A DNA stretch of 64,000 nucleotides from Pseudomonas guangdongensis (GTDB lineage Bacteria; Pseudomonadota; Gammaproteobacteria; Pseudomonadales; Pseudomonadaceae): NCBI RefSeq assembly GCF_900105885.1, contig NZ_LT629780.1, positions 682,001-746,000 on the forward strand, in the 5' to 3' direction. The position numbers and the translations under genes are program-made. Shown piece after piece: positions 9,532-18,193 of the stretch (its first letter is position 1; every line of letters starts with the position of its first letter). The notes beneath the pieces are model-generated. The model was given only the letters and a program-made list of their open reading frames with translations, did no database searches and had not been told where the DNA came from.

Positions 9532-9883
9532 TATCCTATGCGCCCCTGCTGTTCATCCTTAAGAGACTGTGGCAGGGCGGCCCGGTCCTGTTCCTCTGCG
9601 AGCTCGCGCTTCCAGTGGGCGACTAGGGCGTCGACTCGGTCGTGGATCTGCGGGGGCTTCGATAGAACCAGACCTAACCCCTAGCGGACCCAAGCCACGC
9701 GCGGCCAGTGGCGACTGGCAGATATCGGCCAGTAGCGGACGTTCATGGATATCTACAAAGACTGGGCGACTCAGTCAGCGGGCACCGATTTCGGGAAACT
9801 AGAACATCAAAGTTCTACCCTACTTTCGTTATTTTAGATAATTTGCTAAATCACCAAAATCAAACTTCAATTTAGGAACCTTG
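9532..9883. other. non-coding stretch before abiH
   Basis: I see no convincing gene in this roughly 350-base stretch. It contains two TAGCGGAC words about 50 bases apart and an 18-base inverted repeat TAGAAC-ATCAAA-GTTCTA (9800-9817) about 67 bases before abiH, where an operator would be expected. Composition shifts from GC-rich to AT-rich near 9815. Confidence 0.4.
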
Positions 9884-10786
9884 ATGGATACACAAATCCT
9901 CTACGTCATCGGCAACGGCTTCGATCTCCACCATGGTCTGCCTACCCAGTACAAAAATTTCAAAGCATTCCTGAATATGGTCGATCGGCAGGTATTTGAC
10001 TGGATAGATACTTATGTTCCCGCGGATGAGGATTGGTCTGATCTTGAGCTTGCCCTGGCCGATATGGACACCGAAAGCGTCGTCTCCGATCTGACTGGTT
10101 TCCTTGCGTCATACGCTGACGAGGATTGGAGCGACGCGGGGCATCATGATTTCCAGTACGAAGTTGATCGGGTCGCCACCGGTTTATCGAAAACGCTGCA
10201 ATCACGATTCGGTGATTGGATCAGATCCATCGTAGTTCCAGACTGCAGTCCAATCCATCAGCTACTGGGTACGTTGGATAGGAACGCCATATACCTGACC
10301 TTCAACTATACCAGCACGCTGAGCAAGCTGTATGACGTCCCAGCAGAGAATATCCTGTATATACATGGTGAAGGCGCTGAGCCTGGCTCTGAACTGATTC
10401 TGGGCCATGCATGGACTCCAGATGAGCGTACGTCGCTTCAGAAAGGCCTTGATGGAGAATCAGCAGACCATCGGGTAATGGAGGCGCTCGGCAGATTGGA
10501 TGACTACTTCGAGCAGACCTTTAAGCCAAGCGAGCAGATCATCAAGCTCAACGCGGACTTTTTTTCAAATCTGCGATCAGTCACTCACGTGACTGTGCTT
10601 GGCCACTCCCTTTCGTCGGTGGATAAAGCATATTTCCTCGCGATGGTCGAGGCGCTGGAGAGGCGACCTGTAATCTGGACAGTGGCGGTCAGATCGCATG
10701 ATGACGACACTCACAAAATTCAGTGCCTCAATGATTTCGGAGTTCCCAGAGAGCAGATCTACTGCAAACTCTGGTCGGAGCTATAG
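9884..10786 (+). CDS. AbiH-like abortive infection protein
   Basis: The 300-residue protein opens with YVIGNGFDLHHGLPTQYKNF, the hallmark N-terminus of the AbiH family, and near the end has the family motif VLGHSLSSVDKAYF. Between them lie LTFNYTSTL and YIHGEGAEPGSELILGHAW. AbiH-type proteins abort lactococcal phage infection by an unknown mechanism, so this is a probable anti-phage gene. ATG with an AGGAA box at 9874-9878 is taken as the start, although a TTG lies one codon earlier. It stands alone near the island left end and is more AT-rich than the host genes. Confidence 0.85.
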   Translation: MDTQILYVIGNGFDLHHGLPTQYKNFKAFLNMVDRQVFDWIDTYVPADEDWSDLELALADMDTESVVSDLTGFLASYADEDWSDAGHHDFQYEVDRVATGLSKTLQSRFGDWIRSIVVPDCSPIHQLLGTLDRNAIYLTFNYTSTLSKLYDVPAENILYIHGEGAEPGSELILGHAWTPDERTSLQKGLDGESADHRVMEALGRLDDYFEQTFKPSEQIIKLNADFFSNLRSVTHVTVLGHSLSSVDKAYFLAMVEALERRPVIWTVAVRSHDDDTHKIQCLNDFGVPREQIYCKLWSEL

Positions 10787-10847
10787 TGTGTGGTGAGGTG
10801 CCTGCCTGGCCACTTGCAGTGCTAAGCCAGGTCGTGCCACGCCCTAG

Positions 10848-11903
10848 TCAATCCTCGCGCATGAATTTCTCATAAGAATAAGCGTGATAGGAACACAGCC
10901 CACCATTGTCCTGATCGTCTTGCCCCAAGCTCTCCTCACAGATCTTGCATTCCGTGTATTCGAGCTCAGCGGAACACCACAGGCAGGACTGCTCATGGAT
11001 GAGGAACGCTCCCCGACCGCATTGATTGCAGTCCTCAAGGGTGGGCTCATCACCGTCGCGCGGGTCGTAACTATGGGCTTGCTGTAGCGCGTCGACCATG
11101 AGCGGGGCTATCAAGGCTGTGTATCCACAGGCGATACAGGTTGCCTTAAAACGGTCATCGTTGTGTTCAACGGTATCGCCTGCATCTAGGCTTTCTTGCG
11201 CAGGCGCTAACAAAGTGGAACCGCATTCCGGGCACTTTGATTCTTCCAGCCAGGGCTCCATTCCTTCTGGCACGCAAGCATCAGACCATGCATCTTCACA
11301 TCGTTTTGTGGTATCTACAAAGAAGTTGTGATGCAACAGCATGAGTTGCCAGGCATCCCCGAGGATTGCTGCTGGTGACTCTTCCAGCTCCGTCTGAATA
11401 AAATCCCGTAGCACTGGGAACAGCTCCGCCACGAAATCGGCGACCTCACCTAGCGTGTGAGCGGGATGCAGGTGCTCCAGATGGTTGCGGCACGCCTGTA
11501 GCTTTTCGATCACAGCCCAGTCGACATCGATCTCAAAAGCTTCGAAGCGCTTTTGGATCGTTACCACATCGATTGTGGTGGACTTGAACTTGCCCACCGG
11601 CACCCATTCGATACCTCCATCGCCATCTGAGTGAGGCAAAACCTCAGGTGGATTGAAGATTAGAGCGTCAGCATCAGCGGGGTCATCGACACACGTAGCG
11701 ATTTTGTACTTGAACAGGAGTAGTACTCCTGCGAAGAGATTCCGGATAGCCGAGAGCGCCCGCGCTGGATCGCCCCCTGGATGTCTGCAGCGCTCGAAGT
11801 CCTCAACGCCTAACCGAATAGAGGTAAGTGCGTTCTCGCGAAGCTTGGCGGCATCAAGCCTCGGCATCGGGCGTTGGGGAGCCATATGATGATTTTCCTT
11901 CAC
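10848..11903 (-). CDS. HEPN-like protein with C-terminal zinc ribbons
   Basis: I do not know a named family for this 351-residue protein. The N-terminal half is helical (SAIRNLFAGVLLLFKYKIA) and contains ACRNHLEH, which fits the R-x4-H catalytic motif of HEPN ribonucleases. The C-terminal part has several Cys pairs: CPECG...CIACG, CNQCG...CLWC and CKIC...CSYH, a string of zinc ribbons. A role as a nuclease effector in defence would fit its neighbour AbiH, but this is inference. An ATG six codons downstream (MAPQRP) is an alternative start. Confidence 0.65.
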   Translation of the reverse strand: MKENHHMAPQRPMPRLDAAKLRENALTSIRLGVEDFERCRHPGGDPARALSAIRNLFAGVLLLFKYKIATCVDDPADADALIFNPPEVLPHSDGDGGIEWVPVGKFKSTTIDVVTIQKRFEAFEIDVDWAVIEKLQACRNHLEHLHPAHTLGEVADFVAELFPVLRDFIQTELEESPAAILGDAWQLMLLHHNFFVDTTKRCEDAWSDACVPEGMEPWLEESKCPECGSTLLAPAQESLDAGDTVEHNDDRFKATCIACGYTALIAPLMVDALQQAHSYDPRDGDEPTLEDCNQCGRGAFLIHEQSCLWCSAELEYTECKICEESLGQDDQDNGGLCSYHAYSYEKFMRED

Positions 11904-12084
11904 GGCCTCAAAATAATTCGGCAGATATTAGCTGACGGGATCTGTGAATGGCACGCACTTCCCTAGAGCCCGGTTAGTCTCGTAGCGAGGCCCGCGAGAA
12001 GGGGCACGTTGCCAAAATCACCAACGTGTGCTCTTGGCCGATAGCAGTCTCTACTGACCCAAAGCATTCGACCTGACTGTGTGT

Positions 12085-12243
12085 TCAGGTCACGCGGCGC
12101 AACTCGCTCCAGCGGCTCACGTAGCTGGGCGATTTGAGCTCCTGACGCATTCTCCACCTAGCGCCGCCGGCACGCGGGCGAGCTGAATGGTGCCGCGGCC
12201 CATGCGCGCGTTGATGCGGTCGAGGGTGGCCATCAGCGCCTTT
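12085..12243 (-). pseudogene. relic of a umuC (DNA polymerase V subunit) 3' end
   Basis: On the minus strand one frame gives LKALMATLDRINARMGRGTI and then, after a frameshift, WRMRQELKSPSYVSRWSELR before a stop. These two blocks are the last part of UmuC-type Y-family polymerases (RxGRGT..., W.MRRE..SP.YTTRW.EL). Everything upstream is missing. It is a non-functional remnant, probably from an earlier plasmid or island. Confidence 0.7.
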
Positions 12244-12259
12244 AGTAGTTGGGATCAGC

Positions 12260-12508
12260 TCATTCATCTTGGGCGTCTAAATCGGTTGCCACCTTTCCGA
12301 AAGACTCCCAGTGGCCAACCAGCTCATCGACGCGATCGGGAATGCGCGGGGTTTTGCTGAGCACAAGGCAGCGTGTCGTGCCCACGTACTCTTCGATCAG
12401 GTACAGCGAGTCTCCGACGTCGACCCCCATTTCCTGCAGGGCTTCATCAGGAATGCGAATGCCACCATCGCCTTCCCACTCTTCGATCACGACCTGCCGG
12501 GTTTCCAT
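12260..12508 (-). CDS. AbrB/MazE-like protein
   Basis: The 82-residue protein has the pattern WEGDGGIRIPDEALQEMGVDVGDSLYLIEE, a swapped-hairpin AbrB/MazE DNA-binding domain at the N-terminus. Such proteins are usually antitoxins, but no toxin gene follows: downstream on the same strand lies only the umuC relic. It is either an orphan antitoxin or a stand-alone regulator. GGAGCCGCCC precedes the ATG. Confidence 0.75.
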   Translation of the reverse strand: METRQVVIEEWEGDGGIRIPDEALQEMGVDVGDSLYLIEEYVGTTRCLVLSKTPRIPDRVDELVGHWESFGKVATDLDAQDE

Positions 12509-12828
12509 GGGCGGCTCCTGGGTGAGTTAGATCAGGCGTCCGCGGGGGGAGGCGACGGCGAGCCGACGCTCACGGATCCCACGGCACAGGCGTTCAGGGT
12601 AGCGAGCCTGCCGCCGGCCGGAAAGTGAAGATAACGGATTTTATCGTCACTTTCCTGCCGAGGGAGGAAACCTTGGGCTATGTACTAAAAGTGCCTGTGC
12701 TCGGTGAGGTCGCGTTTAAAAGTGGTTCGGAATGCTCCATGACGGCCAGTACACTCCGAGCCATCGTCACTTTTCGCCTCGTGTGACCTTCGTTCAGCTG
12801 ACTTTTCGGACAGAACCCAGAGTCATGC
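12509..12828. other. intergenic stretch with a 36-base hairpin
   Basis: No gene is supported here. The clear structure is an inverted repeat at 12620-12655, GGAAAGTGA-A-GATAA and TTATC-G-TCACTTTCC around a six-base loop, 14 of 15 positions paired. It could be an operator or the end of an inserted piece. It lies about 110 bases upstream of the MazE-like gene. Confidence 0.45.
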
Positions 12829-13347
12829 TTACTGAGCGGGTTTAGCTAATGGCATTCCCATGTAGTGTTGGTGCCACATCATGTGATCCATCATCATCTG
12901 CTGCATCCCCATGTACCTGTCCATCATGTACTGGCGCTGTGCTCTCTGCTCCGGGGGCAGGTTCGAATAGTCCTGCCAGCCCATCATGTGGCCGCCACCC
13001 ATCATGCCGCCGCCCATCATGTGCCCACCCATCATGCCTCCACCCCACATGCCCATACCCATGCCGTGCATCATTCCCATCCCGCCTTGCATGGTATTCC
13101 AATGCTCCTGGAGGAGTTTCTGCCGCTCCTTCGGGTCTTGGGTTTGCCGGATTTTCTCCATCTGGGCCTGCATCTTCTGGAGGTTTTCCTGCGCCTGAGC
13201 CATCTGCTTGTCGAACTCGGCAATGCTCGGAGCTTGCTGCTGCGCCGGGGGGGTAGCGCTTTTGGCTGGGGTTGGGTCTGCCGCCAGCGCCCATGCGGAT
13301 GACAGTGATGCGGCAACGAGGAGTACCGCCAGTTTGATGTTTTTCAT
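12829..13347 (-). CDS. Met/His-rich exported protein, probable metal binder
   Basis: A signal peptide (MKNIKLAVLLVAASLSSAWALA) leads a 172-residue periplasmic protein. After a Gln-rich helical part (about residues 45-85) comes a long stretch of GMM, HMMGG and MMDHMMWHQ repeats (about 88-165). Methionine and histidine clusters of this kind bind Cu(I) or Ag(I) in proteins such as CopK and PcoE. The gene lies next to cadR-cadA in the metal section of the island, which supports a metal buffering role. No named family was recognised, and the metal is not certain. Confidence 0.7.
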   Translation of the reverse strand: MKNIKLAVLLVAASLSSAWALAADPTPAKSATPPAQQQAPSIAEFDKQMAQAQENLQKMQAQMEKIRQTQDPKERQKLLQEHWNTMQGGMGMMHGMGMGMWGGGMMGGHMMGGGMMGGGHMMGWQDYSNLPPEQRAQRQYMMDRYMGMQQMMMDHMMWHQHYMGMPLAKPAQ

Positions 13348-13500
13348 ATCGAGCTGCCTTTGTGGTGGTGAGCTGAACCAACATCCCTATGAGCGAGCGA
13401 TTGCGTTGACTCAACGGGTTTTGCCTAAAACTGTAGAGCCTCTTGGCTGGATTGCCTATTTGATTGCTCCCTTCACAAGCGGCACTCAGGCTGGCCCCGG

Positions 13501-13965
13501 CTACCGCTGATGGGAGATGCCTCCTGAGTGCGCGCAGCGCACGTGATTGCCCTCGCTCGTTTCGCCTTCGCATAACGGCTGCGACAATTCGTGGAGGATG
13601 CCGCAGTGGGCGGCGGCACTCGGCTCGTTGCAGCACTCACGCAAGCTCTTGAGCTGTTGCTCCAGCTGGCGGAGCTCCTCGATGCGTGCGGTGACATGGC
13701 CGATGTGCGCGTCCAGCAGGGCATTCACATCGGCGCAGTGCTCGCTGGGAGCATCCTTGAAGTGGAGCAGTCCCCGAATCTCGGCGTGTGTCATGTCCAG
13801 CATGCGGCAACGGCGAATGAAGGACAGCCTTTCGACATGCGCTTCGGTGTAGATGCGAAAGTTGCCGTCGCTGCGGGCGGGCGAGGCGAGTAGCCCCTCG
13901 CGCTCGTAGTAGCGGATGGTTTCGATCTGGGTGCCCGTGGTACTGGCTAGCTCACCGATTTTCAC
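13501..13965 (-). CDS. cadR: CadR/PbrR-type MerR regulator
   Basis: This 154-residue regulator senses Cd/Pb/Zn and activates the divergent cadA. The start is taken at GTG (VKIGELASTTGTQIETIRYY), the canonical MerR N-terminus; an upstream ATG would add 32 unmatched residues. The metal-binding cysteines are in place: EHCADV at the start of the long helix, then CCNEPSAAAHC, the CadR/PbrR spacing. The tail HVRCAHSGG is His-containing as in CadR. The shared intergenic region holds a MerR-type dyad. Confidence 0.9.
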   Translation of the reverse strand: MKIGELASTTGTQIETIRYYEREGLLASPARSDGNFRIYTEAHVERLSFIRRCRMLDMTHAEIRGLLHFKDAPSEHCADVNALLDAHIGHVTARIEELRQLEQQLKSLRECCNEPSAAAHCGILHELSQPLCEGETSEGNHVRCAHSGGISHQR

Positions 13966-14015
13966 GTTGGTCTCCGATAGCCGGGTCTGGTGACTCCTAT
14001 TTGCAGCATAGGCTC

Positions 14016-14045
14016 TTGACTCTGTAGTCGCTACAGGTTGTTTAC
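14016..14045 (+). promoter_or_regulatory. MerR-type operator/promoter of cadA
   Basis: TTGACT (14016-14021) is a -35 element. It is followed at once by the dyad CTGTAG-TCG-CTACAG (14022-14036), which fills the long (19-20 base) spacer expected of MerR-family promoters. CadR should bind here and untwist the spacer when metal is bound. Confidence 0.8.
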
Positions 14046-14073
14046 TCGTGTCCAACGTCATTGGGGGTACAGC

Positions 14074-16473
14074 ATGGGTGAGTGCAACGCTGTTGGGTGC
14101 GGTTGTTCCACTGCGTCGTCAGCGGAACCGAAGAGTCTTGCCACCGGAGCGGGCAAGACTGTGCAGTACCGCATCGACAACATGGACTGCCCCACCGAGG
14201 AACGGCTGATTCGCGACAAGCTGGAGCCGCTCGCCGGGGTGACAGGGTTGGAGTTCAACCTGATGCAGCGCACGCTGACGGTGAACCATCAGCTCGATTC
14301 GTTGGAACCGGTCGAAGCCGGATTGCGCGCCATCGGCATGCAGGCCCAGCGTCTTGCCCTTCCAGCCGAGCAGGTGTGCACGGTGTTGACCATCGCGAAG
14401 ATGTGTTGCCCCACCGAGGAACGGCTGATTCGCGACAAGCTGACCGGAATGCCCGGCGTCGAGTCCCTGGACTTCAATCTGCTGCAACGCCGTTTGACGG
14501 TCACGCACCGTCCCGAAAGCCTGAATGCCATCTTGGGCGCGCTGACATCCATCGGCCTCGAAGCCAAGGTCGAACCGAGCGTTGCCAACGACACCGCCGA
14601 GCCGTCTACCAGCCCCCGCCATTGGTGGCCACTGGCCGTGGCGGGCGTGAGCGCGACCCTGGCCGAGGTCGTGCACTGGTTGAACGGTGGCAATCACTGG
14701 CTGGTCGTGGCGCTTTCCGTGCTGGCGATTGCGGTAGGCGGACTCTCGACCTACAAGAAAGGCTGGATTGCCCTCAGGAACCGCAACCTGAACATCAATG
14801 CGCTGATGTCGATTGCCGTTACCGGGGCGATGCTCATTGGCGAGTGGCCGGAGGCGGCCATGGTGATGTTCCTGTTCGCCCTGGCCGAGGTGATCGAGGC
14901 CCGATCGCTCGACCGTGCGCGCAACGCGATTCGCGGCCTGATGGAACTCGCTCCGGAAACGGCCACCGTCCAGCAACCGGATGGCACGTGGCTGGGTGTA
15001 CCCGCCAGACAGGTGGCAGTGGGAGCCACGGTGCGTCTGCGCCCGGGCGAGCGAATCGCGCTGGATGGCGTGGTGACCCAGGGGCACTCGAGCGTGAACC
15101 AGGCTCCGATCACCGGCGAGAGTTTGCCGGTGGACAAGACCGTGGGTGACAGCGTGTTTGCCGGGACGATCAACGAGACGGGGTCGTTCGAATTTCGGGT
15201 GACGGCCGAAGCCAGTCACTCGACGCTATCCCGGATCATTCATGCCGTCGAATCCGCCCAAGGGAGTCGGGCGCCGACCCAGCGCTTCGTCGACCGCTTC
15301 GCGCAGATCTATACGCCGACAGTGTTCCTGATCGCCTTGCTGACCGCGGTGATGCCGCCGTTGTTCTTGTCCGGCGAGTGGATGGACTGGATCTACAAGG
15401 CGCTGGTGCTGCTGGTGATTGCCTGCCCCTGTGCACTGGTGATCTCCACGCCGGTATCCATCGTCAGCGGCCTGGCTGCGGCCGCACGCAAGGGCATTCT
15501 CATCAAGGGCGGTGTGTACCTTGAGGAGGGTCGCAAGCTGGCCACGCTGGCACTCGACAAGACCGGCACCATCACCCATGGCAAGCCGGTGCAGACCGAC
15601 TTTATTGCTTTGCGCGGAGACGAGGCCCGGGTTCACGCCCTGGCGGCCAGCCTCGCTGCGCGCTCGGATCATCCGGTATCCCACGCCATCGCCCTGGCGG
15701 CAAACGAAGCCGGCTTGGCGTTATACCCGGTGACCGATCTGGCTGCCATTCTGGGCCGTGGCGTGCGTGGCCGTATCGACGATCATCTGTACCAGCTGGG
15801 CAACCACCGGCTGATCGAGGAGCTGGGTCTTTGCTCGGAAGCCATCGAGGCGCAACTGTTTGCCCTGGAGCGCCAGGGCAAGTCGGTGGTGCTGCTGGTC
15901 AACCAGCACGAAGTCCTGGGCATTTTCGCGGTGGCCGACACGGTGCGAGAAACCAGTCGCGAAGCGATCAGCGAGCTGCACGCCCTCGGGGTGAAAACCC
16001 TGATGCTCAGCGGCGACAACATCCATACCGCCGAAACCATTGCCCGCTCGGTCGGCATCGACGAGGCTCGCGGTGGGCTGCTGCCGGAAGACAAACTCAA
16101 GACCATCGAAGGGCTGATGACGAGTGGCAAGGCCGGTGCGGTCGGCATGGTGGGGGACGGGATCAACGATGCGCCCGCGCTGGCCCGGTCGAGCATCGGC
16201 TTCGCGATGGGAGCGGCGGGGACGGATACCGCCATCGAGACGGCGGACGTTGCGCTGATGGACGACGACCTGCGCAAGATTCCCGCATTCGTCCGGCTTT
16301 CGCGGGCGACCACCACGGTGTTGCGGCAGAACATCGCTTTCGCCCTCGGGATCAAGGCGGTTTTCCTGCTGCTGACGTTCACCGGGCAGGGCACGCTGTG
16401 GATGGCGGTGTTTGCCGACGCGGGGGCCAGTTTGCTGGTGGTGGCCAACGGGCTGCGGTTGCTGCGCAAGTAA
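14074..16473 (+). CDS. cadA: P1B-type Cd/Zn/Pb-exporting ATPase with two HMA domains
   Basis: CadA pumps divalent metals out across the inner membrane. The 799-residue protein has a Cys-rich tip (CNAVGCGCST), two heavy-metal-associated domains (IDNMDCPTEE near residue 36 and IAKMCCPTEE near residue 110), then eight membrane segments. The transport motif is ACPCALVIS (about residue 450), with phosphorylation site DKTGT (about 495), the TGES loop and VGDGINDAPA (about 692). The CPC and HMA types fit the Zn/Cd/Pb subgroup. The ATG at MGECN is used; a TTG 12 codons upstream lies in the promoter. It is divergent from cadR. Confidence 0.93.
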   Translation: MGECNAVGCGCSTASSAEPKSLATGAGKTVQYRIDNMDCPTEERLIRDKLEPLAGVTGLEFNLMQRTLTVNHQLDSLEPVEAGLRAIGMQAQRLALPAEQVCTVLTIAKMCCPTEERLIRDKLTGMPGVESLDFNLLQRRLTVTHRPESLNAILGALTSIGLEAKVEPSVANDTAEPSTSPRHWWPLAVAGVSATLAEVVHWLNGGNHWLVVALSVLAIAVGGLSTYKKGWIALRNRNLNINALMSIAVTGAMLIGEWPEAAMVMFLFALAEVIEARSLDRARNAIRGLMELAPETATVQQPDGTWLGVPARQVAVGATVRLRPGERIALDGVVTQGHSSVNQAPITGESLPVDKTVGDSVFAGTINETGSFEFRVTAEASHSTLSRIIHAVESAQGSRAPTQRFVDRFAQIYTPTVFLIALLTAVMPPLFLSGEWMDWIYKALVLLVIACPCALVISTPVSIVSGLAAAARKGILIKGGVYLEEGRKLATLALDKTGTITHGKPVQTDFIALRGDEARVHALAASLAARSDHPVSHAIALAANEAGLALYPVTDLAAILGRGVRGRIDDHLYQLGNHRLIEELGLCSEAIEAQLFALERQGKSVVLLVNQHEVLGIFAVADTVRETSREAISELHALGVKTLMLSGDNIHTAETIARSVGIDEARGGLLPEDKLKTIEGLMTSGKAGAVGMVGDGINDAPALARSSIGFAMGAAGTDTAIETADVALMDDDLRKIPAFVRLSRATTTVLRQNIAFALGIKAVFLLLTFTGQGTLWMAVFADAGASLLVVANGLRLLRK
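14188..14442 (+). repeat. 36-base identical direct repeat inside cadA (HMA motif)
   Basis: The 36 bases at 14188-14223 and 14407-14442 are identical and encode CPTEERLIRDKL in both HMA domains, while the sequence around them has diverged. This points to recent gene conversion or selection on the metal site. Confidence 0.85.
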
Positions 16474-16676
16474 TGGGTTTGCGAGCTTCTGCGGTCCACG
16501 AGTGCTGATCCAGGGGGGCAAGCCAGGCTGGAAAGTGTGGGTGTCCGGAATATATGGTTGGGCGGCGTTCTCGTCGCTTGGCTTGGTTCAAATTTCCAGA
16601 TCTGATTGCCGGTACCGTCGTGGGTGTTGTTGTGCACAATGGCGCTAGGTGCATTCTGGCGCTTAAGGATTAAAAA

Positions 16677-17189
16677 ATGCTTGTTCTTGACAAGAAGCTC
16701 TCGTCGCATGCCATATTGTCTCTCTCCGGCTTGATAGCAGCGTCGGACCAAGGTGTAAAGTGGATAGTCCAGCAGTCAATGGGTTATGGCGAGTCTCTTC
16801 CAGTGACTCCGTTCCTTAACTGGGTACACGTTTGGAACACCGGTGCCGCATTTAGTCTTTTCGCTGATGGTGGAGGCTGGCAGCGCTACTTTTTTATAGG
16901 GATCGCGGTATTGGTCTCGATTGTGCTTATCAAATTTATCCGAGACAATCGTCATAAAGGGGAAGCCATCGCTTACTGCCTGATCCTCGGTGGTGCTACA
17001 GGTAATCTGATTGACCGGATATTCCGTGGCTATGTTGTGGACTACCTTGATTTCTATTGGCGATACTGGCATTGGCCGGCCTTCAACCTCGCCGACATTG
17101 CAATTGTCCTCGGTGCATTTCTTATCGCTTCCGTAAGCTTGTTACGTGGGAAATCAAATCTCAATGTCGAGCCAGATGGGGCTGCCTGA
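16677..17189 (+). CDS. lspA: signal peptidase II (LspA), island copy
   Basis: LspA cleaves prolipoproteins in the inner membrane. The 170-residue protein has four membrane segments and the catalytic aspartate motifs GGATGNLIDRI and FNLADIAIVLG, plus the conserved WNTGAAFSLF. AAGGA precedes the ATG. It is more AT-rich than the metal genes around it. LspA copies travel with ISL3-family elements such as ISPpu12, and an ISL3 transposase relic follows immediately, so this is an accessory copy rather than the housekeeping gene. Confidence 0.93.
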   Translation: MLVLDKKLSSHAILSLSGLIAASDQGVKWIVQQSMGYGESLPVTPFLNWVHVWNTGAAFSLFADGGGWQRYFFIGIAVLVSIVLIKFIRDNRHKGEAIAYCLILGGATGNLIDRIFRGYVVDYLDFYWRYWHWPAFNLADIAIVLGAFLIASVSLLRGKSNLNVEPDGAA

Positions 17190-17209
17190 AGCCTACACCT
17201 AATAAAGCC

Positions 17210-17625
17210 ATGACCGAAACTCCCGACGACATCCTGCACATGCCGGAATACGAGGTGCGGGCCTGCAAGACCACCTTCAGACTCCAGCTACCGGAGATGA
17301 TGGACGGCTTCCGCCTGACGCTACGGCTGCATGAGTACGTGGAGAAGGCCCTGCCCTAAGTGGTTGAACAGACCGGCCTGGACGAGAAGACGGTGTGGGA
17401 CATTTTCAACGCTTGTGCCGAGCTCATGAGCTACTGGCGCCGCCTCGAGACGCCCCGTATCTTGGCATCGATGAACTGTATCTGGATCGGCGTTATCGTT
17501 GCGTCCTCACCAACATCAAGGCGAAGGCCGTGGTTGATCTGCTGGCCAGCCACCGTCAGGATGTGGTGACCAGCCCTGATGAAGCTGAAAGACTGGCAGA
17601 AGGTCGAGATCGTCAGCGTGCCGTC
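17210..17625 (+). pseudogene. ISL3-family transposase relic (ISPpu12-like)
   Basis: Fragments of an ISL3 transposase appear in shifting frames: EYVEKALP then a stop, VEQTGLDEKTVWDIFNACAE, LGIDELYLDRRYRCVLTNIK and KLKDWQKVEIVS. At least two frameshifts and a stop interrupt it, and the catalytic C-terminal part is missing. With lspA upstream it is probably what remains of an ISPpu12-type element. Confidence 0.8.
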
Positions 17626-17700
17626 GGTCCCGTCAGGTTTTCTTACCAGACAGAAACTGTTAAGATTCCATATAACTAATCCATCTACTATCAAGTCCTT

Positions 17701-18060
17701 ATGCGCCGTTGGCTAACGATTTTTCTGCTGGTGATGATGCCGCTGCAGCTCGGTTGGGCTGCAGTGGGCAGCTATTGCCAGCACGAATCGGGTAACCAGA
17801 CGAAGCATTTCGGCCACCACGTTCATCAGCACCAAAGCCAGGCGGGAAGCGAGGACGACGACGGTCCCGATCCCCAAGGCGGCAAGAACCTGCATGGCGA
17901 TTGCAACGCCTGCGTTTCCGCTGGCGTCACGGCGATCTTTTCCGCGGCAACTCTGTTTGATGTGAACAGCTCCTCAGCTGGCGAGACTGGCTACCAAGCT
18001 CATCCGCTGTCCCGGCCATTCTCTCCGCCTGAGCGCCCTGCCTGGGCCCGCCTCGCCTGA
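17701..18060 (+). CDS. czcI: CzcI-like periplasmic protein
   Basis: The 119-residue protein has a signal peptide (MRRWLTIFLLVMMPLQLGWA), then YCQHESG, a His-rich run (HFGHHVHQHQSQ) and CNACVSAG. This is the layout of CzcI proteins, which precede czcCBA and modulate or buffer the metal supply. It is the first gene of a plus-strand run czcI-czcC-orf-czcB-czcA. Confidence 0.8.
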   Translation: MRRWLTIFLLVMMPLQLGWAAVGSYCQHESGNQTKHFGHHVHQHQSQAGSEDDDGPDPQGGKNLHGDCNACVSAGVTAIFSAATLFDVNSSSAGETGYQAHPLSRPFSPPERPAWARLA

Positions 18061-18193
18061 TCGGCGAGGCGACTCCTCTCTCCCGTACCCACTCAACGAC
18101 CATCGTCAGCGACGATGAGCGTTGGCGTGCTGCGAGCCAGCTGATGGCGTCTCGCCGATTCCCCGTGAGCTTTTTCATCACTGGAGAGTCGGG

